Shown here: positions 6,939 to 10,344 of the stretch, in pieces
How the letters are laid out: each line of letters begins with the position of its first letter
How positions within the stretch are numbered: position 1 is the stretch's first letter
Made by a program: the position numbers and the translations under genes
NCBI RefSeq assembly: GCF_000331775.1
Contig: NZ_CAPJ01000259.1
Coordinates: 1 to 10,344, forward strand
Source of the DNA: Xanthomonas translucens pv. translucens DSM 18974
GTDB lineage: Bacteria; Pseudomonadota; Gammaproteobacteria; Xanthomonadales; Xanthomonadaceae
Direction of reading: 5' to 3'
Length of the DNA stretch: 10,344 bases
The notes under the pieces: model-generated
The model's input: the letters and a program-made list of their open reading frames with translations, nothing else
What the model was told of the DNA's origin: nothing
Databases searched by the model: none

Positions 6939-7918
6939 ACGCCGCGACCGCCCGCGCCCTGACCGAAGCCGCACTCACCGACCTGCACCCGCAGCCCGAC
7001 GATATCGCCGCCGACGCGATCGCCGGCCTGTCGCACAGCCCCAAGCAGCTGCCGTCCAAGTATTTCTACGACGCCGAGGGCTCGCGCCTGTTCGAGGCGA
7101 TCACCCGCCAGCCCGAGTACTACCTGACCCGCACCGAGCTGGATCTGCTGGAAGCGCGGATGCCATCGATCGCGCAGGCGGTGGGCAGCGGCGCGCACGT
7201 GGTGGAACTGGGCAGCGGCAGCGGGCGCAAGACCGAATTGCTGCTGGAAGGCCTGCGCGCGCCGGTGGCCTACACCCCGATCGAGATCTCGCGCGACATG
7301 CTGATGTCCAGCACCGCGCGCCTGGCCGAGCGCTTCCCGCGCATCCAGATGCTGCCGGTCTGCGCCGACTTCACCACCCCGGTGACGCTGCCGGCGCCAC
7401 AGCGCAGCGCGCGCCGCACCCTGGTATTCTTCCCCGGCTCCACGCTCGGCAACTTCACCCGCGACGACGGCATCCAGCTGCTGCGCTCGATGCGCGAGAC
7501 CATGCGCCACGACGGCTGCGCGCTGATCGGCATCGACTTGATCAAGGACGTGTCGGTGCTGGAAGCGGCCTACAACGACGCGGCCGGGATCACCGCCGAG
7601 TTCACCTTGAACCTGCTGCGCCGCCTCAACCGCGAGATTGGCAGCGACTTCGACCTGCAGCAGTTCCGCCACCGCGCGGTGTATGCGCGCGAACGCCAGC
7701 GCATCGAGACCTTCCTGGTCAGCCAGCGCGCGCAGCAGGTGCACGTGGCCGGACGCCGCTTCGATTTCGCCGCCGGCGAAGCAATGGAGGTCGAATACAG
7801 CCACAAATACAGCGACCAGAGCTTCGGCGAAATGGCCGCGGCCGTCGGCCTGCGGGTCAGCCACGGCTGGAACGCGCAGGACGATGCGTTCGGATTGCGC
7901 TTGCTGCAGGTGGTGTGA
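6935..7918 (+). CDS. egtD: L-histidine N-alpha-methyltransferase EgtD
   Basis: A 327-residue cytoplasmic SAM-dependent enzyme that methylates the histidine alpha-amino group three times to give hercynine, the first step of ergothioneine synthesis. It shows the family signatures in order: LPSKYFYDAEGSRLFEAIT (39-57) and QPEYYLTRTE (59-68), the SAM-binding ELGSGSGRKT (91-100), FPGSTLGNF (166-174), GIDLIKD (199-205), AYNDAAGITAEF (212-223), and a C-terminal VEYSHKYS (286-293). By motif position Asn173, Tyr213, Glu287 and Ser289 correspond to the histidine-binding Asn166, Tyr206, Glu282 and Ser284 of the mycobacterial enzyme. Length is close to the family norm (about 320). The ATG overlaps the egtB stop (ATGA), so the pair is translationally coupled, in the order egtB-egtD. 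Confidence 0.95.
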   Translation: MNAATARALTEAALTDLHPQPDDIAADAIAGLSHSPKQLPSKYFYDAEGSRLFEAITRQPEYYLTRTELDLLEARMPSIAQAVGSGAHVVELGSGSGRKTELLLEGLRAPVAYTPIEISRDMLMSSTARLAERFPRIQMLPVCADFTTPVTLPAPQRSARRTLVFFPGSTLGNFTRDDGIQLLRSMRETMRHDGCALIGIDLIKDVSVLEAAYNDAAGITAEFTLNLLRRLNREIGSDFDLQQFRHRAVYARERQRIETFLVSQRAQQVHVAGRRFDFAAGEAMEVEYSHKYSDQSFGEMAAAVGLRVSHGWNAQDDAFGLRLLQVV

Positions 7919-7926
7919 GGAATATC

Positions 7927-7961
7927 GGGACGCGGGACCGGGGACTCGGGACTCGGGCAGC
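7927..7961 (+). repeat. GGGACNN heptamer tandem repeat with G-quadruplex potential
   Basis: Five GGG runs spaced exactly 7 nt apart start at 7927, 7934, 7941, 7948 and 7955: GGGACGC, GGGACCG, GGGACTC, GGGACTC, GGGCAGC. The repeat begins 8 nt after the egtD stop. Similar GGGA-heptamer repeats occur between genes in xanthomonads. Five GGG runs with 4-nt loops meet the usual G-quadruplex rule, on the strand that is the egtBD mRNA. Confidence 0.75.
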
Positions 7962-8001
7962 GGCGTGCGAGGCGGCGCAGGTTTCCGGCTGCGGCCCGCC
8001 C

Positions 8002-8028
8002 CTGTAGGAGCGGCTTCAGCCGCGACCG
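8002..8028 (+). repeat. Solitary xanthomonad REP element
   Basis: CTGTAGGAGCGGCTTCAGCC and the bases that follow match the forward units of the array at 2627-2998; the sixth unit (2904-2930) is nearly identical. The palindromic core is GCGGCT-TC-AGCCGC. It lies between the convergent ends of egtD and nadE, the usual position for REPs. Confidence 0.85.
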
Positions 8029-8060
8029 GCACCCAGGCATCCCGGGATTGCAACGAAGGC

Positions 8061-8076
8061 GCCGCGGCACCGCGGC
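8061..8076 (-). terminator. GC-rich hairpin just past the nadE stop, possible terminator
   Basis: GCCGCGG-CA-CCGCGGC is a perfect 7-bp inverted repeat (in RNA, a 6-bp stem with a 4-nt loop), 9 nt beyond the nadE stop codon. On the nadE strand it is followed by GCCTTCGTTG and not by a run of U, so intrinsic termination would be weak. It may act together with the REP at 8002-8028. Confidence 0.35.
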
Positions 8077-8085
8077 ATCGCCCCC

Positions 8086-9723
8086 TTACGCCTGATACCC
8101 GTTGCTGATCGGATAACGCCGCTCGCGCCCGAACGCGCGCCGCGACACCTTCGGTCCCGGCGCGGCCTGGTGCCGCTTCCATTCGGTGATGCGCACCAGC
8201 CGCACCACGTGATCGACCACCTCGGCGGCATAGCCGGCGGCGACGATCTCGTCGCGCGATTCCTCTTGGTCCACATAGCGATACAGGATGCCGTCGAGCA
8301 CGTCGTACGGCGGCAGCGAATCCTGGTCGGTCTGGTTGGCACGCAGTTCCGCCGACGGCGGCCGCGCGATCACCGCCGGCGGGATCACCGGCGCGCCGCC
8401 GACCGTGTTGCGCCATTTCGCCAGGCCGAACACTTCGGTCTTGTACAGGTCCTTCAGCGGCGCATAGCCGCCGCACATGTCGCCGTAGATGGTGGCGTAG
8501 CCGACCGCGTACTCGCTCTTGTTGCCGGTGGTCAGCAGCAGCCCGCCGAACTTGTTGGCCAGCGCCATCAGGATCACGCCACGGCTGCGCGACTGCAGGT
8601 TCTCTTCGGTGACATCGGGCTGGGTGCCTGCGAACAACGGACCGAGGGCCTGCAGCAGGCCCTCGAACGCCGGCTCGATCGCCACCGTCTCCAGCTTCAC
8701 GCCCAGCGCGCGGCATTGCGCATCCGCCAGGTCGTTGGACATGTCGGCCGTGTAGCGCGACGGCAGCCGCACCGCGGTGACGTTGTCGGCGCCGAGCGCA
8801 TCCACCGCCATCGCCAGCACCAGCGCCGAATCGATGCCGCCGGACAGGCCCAGCCACACCTTGGAAAAGCGGTTCTTGCCGCAGTAGTCGCGCAGCCCGC
8901 GCACCACCGCGCGCCAGGCCAGCGCGTCCATGCTTTCGTCGCCGTCGTCGATCCAGCGCAACGGCGTGAACGCACGCGTCTGCGTCGCGTAGTCCACCAC
9001 CAGCCATTGGTCGGTGAACGCCGCCGCGGCCGGATGCACGCTGCCGTCGCCATCGGCGACCACCGAGGCGCCGTCGAATACCAGCGCATCCTGGCCGCCG
9101 ACGACATTGAGATAGGCCAGCGCCGCACCGGTCTCGCGGGTGCGCTCGGCCAGCAGCGCATCGCGCTGCGCATGCTTGCCGCGCTCGTAGGGCGAAGCGT
9201 TGGGCACCAGCACCAGTTCGGCGCCGTTGCGCACGGTCTCGGCCAGCGGCTCGGGGAACCACAGGTCCTCGCAGATCACCAGGCCGACCGGCGTGCCCTT
9301 GACCTCGAACACGCAGCTGCCGCCATCCGGATCGACATCGAAATAGCGGCGCTCGTCGAACACCGCGTAGTTGGGCAGTTCGCGCTTGCGGTAGGTGGCT
9401 TCGATGCGCCCGCCGCGCAGCACGCTGGCCGCGTTGTAGACCACGCTGCCGGCACTCTGCGGCCAGCCGACCACCGCCACGATGCCGTGCACGCGCACGG
9501 CGATGCGCTGCACCGCCAGCTCGCAATCGGCAAGGAAGCCGGGACGCAGCAGCAGATCCTCCGGCGGATAGCCGCTGACCGCCAGTTCCGGGAACAGCAC
9601 GAGGTCGGCGCCGTACTCATCGCGCGCCTCGTCGATCATCGCGATGATGCGATCGGTGTTCTGGACCACGGCGCCGACCGGAAAATCGAACTGGGCCATG
9701 GCGATGCGAAGGGAAGAGGACAT
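8086..9723 (-). CDS. nadE: Glutamine-dependent NAD+ synthetase NadE
   Basis: A 545-residue two-domain enzyme that makes NAD+ from deamido-NAD+, ATP and glutamine-derived ammonia, the last step of NAD synthesis. The N-terminal nitrilase-type glutaminase domain (about 5-260) carries the Glu46-Lys113-Cys151 triad in FPELAVSGYPPEDLL, YRKRELPNYAVFDE and GLVICEDLWF. The C-terminal synthetase domain (about 270-545) has the ATP-binding SGGIDS (294-299), then LPSRYTADMSN, NKFGGLLLTTGNKSE, GYATIYGDMCGGYAPLKD and a KVSRRAFGRERRYPISN end. Length matches the usual 540-570 residues. The ATG at 9723 is supported by AAGG on the minus strand 7 nt upstream and by MAQFDFPVG starting directly after. The frame stays open further upstream, but that extension looks non-coding. 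It converges with egtD and appears to be an independent housekeeping gene. Confidence 0.96.
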   Translation of the reverse strand: MSSSLRIAMAQFDFPVGAVVQNTDRIIAMIDEARDEYGADLVLFPELAVSGYPPEDLLLRPGFLADCELAVQRIAVRVHGIVAVVGWPQSAGSVVYNAASVLRGGRIEATYRKRELPNYAVFDERRYFDVDPDGGSCVFEVKGTPVGLVICEDLWFPEPLAETVRNGAELVLVPNASPYERGKHAQRDALLAERTRETGAALAYLNVVGGQDALVFDGASVVADGDGSVHPAAAAFTDQWLVVDYATQTRAFTPLRWIDDGDESMDALAWRAVVRGLRDYCGKNRFSKVWLGLSGGIDSALVLAMAVDALGADNVTAVRLPSRYTADMSNDLADAQCRALGVKLETVAIEPAFEGLLQALGPLFAGTQPDVTEENLQSRSRGVILMALANKFGGLLLTTGNKSEYAVGYATIYGDMCGGYAPLKDLYKTEVFGLAKWRNTVGGAPVIPPAVIARPPSAELRANQTDQDSLPPYDVLDGILYRYVDQEESRDEIVAAGYAAEVVDHVVRLVRITEWKRHQAAPGPKVSRRAFGRERRYPISNGYQA

Positions 9724-10088
9724 GGACAACCTTACAGAAGCGAAAGGGCAACATTGCCCGCGGGCATGCGGATGCTCGGACGTGCCGAGCGCACGGCGCC
9801 AAGGCATCCGCACGGCGGAAAGCGCAGTGTAGCGCCGCACCGCGCCGTGGCCGACGATCTGCTGCTGTCGTCGGCTACTGCGCCGCTTGCCAGAGGCGGC
9901 GTGACGCGTGTGCGGCAGGTCAGGTGCACTGCAGCAAGGGCCTGCGGCGGGTTCGCACGCCCAGCGCCGGTCACCGATAGACCGCACGTCGCACCCGAGG
10001 TCGCCCACGCAGGAACGCGCAGACGCAACCGCGGAAGAGTCCGTGCCCATCTGCTACCACAGTGGCGGTCAGCGGCGGCATGCGCTAA
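9724..10088. other. Gene-free nadE upstream region with several inverted repeats
   Basis: No convincing gene is seen in these 365 bp. Open frames here lack protein-like sequence and read as extensions of nadE or of the broken dehydrogenase. The nadE promoter should lie here, but no confident -35/-10 pair was found. Inverted repeats: GGGCAA-CA-TTGCCC (9746-9759); GCCCGCGGGC (9756-9765); TGCGGATGC (9767-9775) with GCATCCGCA (9804-9812), enclosing GCTCGG-ACGTG-CCGAGC (9774-9790); and GCCGACGA (9850-9857) with TCGTCGGC (9868-9875), extendable to 9847-9878 through one G-T pair. Confidence 0.6.
9746..9765. promoter_or_regulatory. Overlapping palindromes before nadE, candidate operator or leader structure
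   Basis: GGGCAA-CA-TTGCCC (9746-9759) is a perfect 6-bp inverted repeat, and GCCCGCGGGC (9756-9765) is a perfect 10-bp palindrome that overlaps it. They lie 22-42 nt upstream of the nadE start codon. They could be a protein site or a 5' leader hairpin. I do not recognise a known NAD regulator site. Confidence 0.35.
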
Positions 10089-10344
10089 TCCCATGCCCTC
10101 GCGGCCGCCGGCGGCGATCACCACGTACTGCTTGCCGTCCACCGCATAGAGCGACGGCGTGGCCTGGCCGCCGGCCGGCAGCTTGGCGTCCCACAGGGTC
10201 TTGCCGCTGGCGCTGTCGAGCGCGCGCAGCCGCGTATCGGCGGCCGCCGCGATGAAGGTCAAGCCGCTGGCGTCGGCACGTACACCAGCCCCAGCGCCGG
10301 ATCCACCGCCAGCGGCGCCCAGGCGTTGCCTCCGCCGACCGTGG
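10089..10344 (-). pseudogene. Broken PQQ-dependent dehydrogenase (C-terminal fragments)
   Basis: On the minus strand the frame entering from the right edge reads VGGGNAWAPLAVDPALGLVYVPT and stops at TGA 10261-10259. Another frame resumes directly as ASGLTFIAAAADTRLRALDS, then SGKTLWDAKLPAGGQATPS and QYVVIAAGG. Both parts are typical of membrane or periplasmic quinoprotein dehydrogenases (glucose or quinate type, PQQ beta-propeller): GGNxW...AVDP.xGLVYVPTG is a mid-propeller strand, and DxxTGKxLWxxxLPAGxxATPxxY...QYVVIAAGG is the last blade. In intact enzymes these lie far apart (well over 50 residues, by recollection), but here they abut, so an internal deletion and a frameshift are likely. 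After GREGMG (10089) the usual tail (GD.VVAYAL and a stop) is missing and the sequence no longer looks like coding sequence. The gene continues beyond the window edge. Confidence 0.75.

Noticed and set aside
6866..9526. Minus-strand open frame of 886 codons across egtD and nadE
   Set aside because: It is antisense to egtD and in the wrong frame for nadE. The length comes from scarce stop codons at high GC.
9724..10050. Possible N-terminal extension of NadE
   Set aside because: The frame is open, but the extra residues look non-coding. The ATG at 9723 has a ribosome site and is followed at once by the conserved MAQF start of the glutaminase domain.
8170..10149. Long plus-strand open frame antisense to nadE
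   Set aside because: nadE on the other strand has all catalytic motifs. This frame has low-complexity His/Gln/Arg-rich sequence and no recognisable domain.

Overview
The window is GC-rich, with genes on both strands, short intergenic gaps and the palindromic intergenic repeat with core GGAGCGGCTTCAGCCGC that is common in Xanthomonadaceae. Together with the protein types, this suggests a Xanthomonas-like gammaproteobacterium (Xanthomonas, Stenotrophomonas, Lysobacter or a relative). This placement comes from recognition, not from a search.

Layout. Positions 1-236 hold a degraded 5' remnant, probably of a secreted glycoside hydrolase, with an in-frame TAG and a likely frameshift. Positions 281-2523 (+) hold a complete two-gene ABC importer of the osmoprotectant (betaine/choline/carnitine) type: an ATPase overlapping by 4 nt a fused substrate-binding/permease protein. 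Positions 2524-3041 have no gene and carry seven palindromic REP units in strictly alternating orientation, about 57 bp apart. Positions 3042-5478 (-) hold a likely two-gene operon: an acyl-CoA-dehydrogenase-fold flavoprotein, probably a monooxygenase, followed by a class V PLP enzyme. A 170-bp divergent control region at 5479-5648 contains a perfect inverted repeat that looks like an operator. Positions 5649-7918 (+) hold egtB and egtD, overlapping by 4 nt. The gap 7919-8085 holds a GGG-heptamer repeat, one solitary REP and a GC-rich hairpin. Positions 8086-9723 (-) hold glutamine-dependent NAD+ synthetase, nadE. Upstream of it is a gene-free leader rich in inverted repeats. At the right edge, 10089-10344 (-), is a broken PQQ-dependent dehydrogenase.

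How the genes may work together. EgtD trimethylates histidine to hercynine, and EgtB attaches sulfur to hercynine as a sulfoxide. The last step of ergothioneine synthesis is a PLP-dependent C-S lyase, and an unassigned class V PLP enzyme lies in the divergent operon. The EgtB has a Tyr-Tyr pair like that of cysteine-using (type II) EgtB enzymes, and no egtA or egtC is visible, so a short EgtD-EgtB-lyase route is plausible. A flavin monooxygenase-like gene next to the lyase and a betaine-type importer 3 kb away are not explained by the textbook pathway. They raise the possibility of a wider ergothioneine/hercynine production, salvage or modification locus. The egtB, egtD and nadE calls are firm. 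The linked roles of the PLP enzyme, the flavoprotein and the importer are hypotheses.
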